DNA of 64,000 nt from Culturomica massiliensis (lineage in GTDB: Bacteria > Bacteroidota > Bacteroidia > Bacteroidales > Marinifilaceae): NCBI RefSeq assembly GCF_900091655.1, contig NZ_LT594619.1, forward strand, positions 33,453-97,452, in the 5' to 3' direction. Position 1 is the stretch's first letter. The number at the start of each line of letters is the position of its first letter. The notes under the pieces were generated by a model. That model had not been told where the DNA came from. It searched no databases and worked only from the letters and a program-made list of their open reading frames with translations. Positions 63,954 to 64,000 of the stretch are shown here, piece after piece. Position numbers and translations under genes: made by a program.

Positions 63954-64000
63954 GGAGACTTGTTATATCATGCACTTGCTAATTTTTCACTAAATATATA
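63954..64000 (+). other. Start of the 16S-23S spacer
   Basis: The 47 bases after the 16S 3' end run to the window edge. No tRNA is reached. Confidence 0.7.

Overview
The window is chromosomal DNA from an anaerobic member of the Bacteroidales. The evidence is a SusC/SusD pair, Bacteroidetes-type -7 promoter boxes (TAnnTTTG), Bacteroidetes dcw gene order, PorP/SprF and DUF-rich lipoproteins, and a 16S rRNA gene with the Bacteroidetes 3' end. The 16S sequence, a butyrate/4-hydroxybutyrate-type CoA-transferase and a cysteate synthase together point to the Odoribacteraceae (Odoribacter or Butyricimonas relatives). That family call is inference from remembered 16S features and gene content, not from a database search.

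Layout. 1-984: the 5' part of a minus-strand TPR protein, cut by the window edge. 1395-11302: a surface unit made of an M43 metalloprotease with a PKD domain and a type IX secretion type-B C-terminal domain, SusC, SusD, two lipoproteins and a PorP/SprF-like protein. 11312-20939: a MATE transporter, GatB/YqeY, a glycyl radical enzyme of the hydroxyproline dehydratase type with its activase, dGTPase, a CoA-transferase, a Yip1-family membrane protein and SmpB.

21191-37821: a complete dcw cluster, preceded by three 10-bp-spaced MraZ boxes: mraZ, rsmH, ftsL, ftsI, murE, mraY, murD, ftsW, murG, murC, ftsQ, ftsA and two consecutive, different ftsZ genes. 38092-44326: a DEAD-box helicase, engB, a MORN-type repeat protein, xseA, xseB and a PBP4-type carboxypeptidase. 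44360-47871 (minus strand): a fusion of two thioredoxin domains to an outer-membrane barrel, and dnaK.

48209-55932: a polyprenyl-sugar glycosylation block. It holds a GT-C/TPR membrane glycosyltransferase gene split by an intact 1311-bp IS4-family element with a 9-bp target duplication, its larger intact paralogue, a GtrA-like flippase and a DPM1-like GT2. 56022-61894: cysteate synthase (first step to sulfonolipids), a YihY-type membrane protein, a START-like protein, an LptF/LptG-type permease and fmt. 62142-63953: two tandem rRNA promoters, a boxA-like leader and a complete 16S rRNA gene; the window ends in the spacer.

The strongest leads are the protease/PorP-SprF pair flanking a SusCD pair, the tandem diverged ftsZ genes under a MraZ-type operator, the Trx-Trx-barrel fusion, cysteate synthase, and the IS-broken glycosyltransferase beside its intact paralogue.
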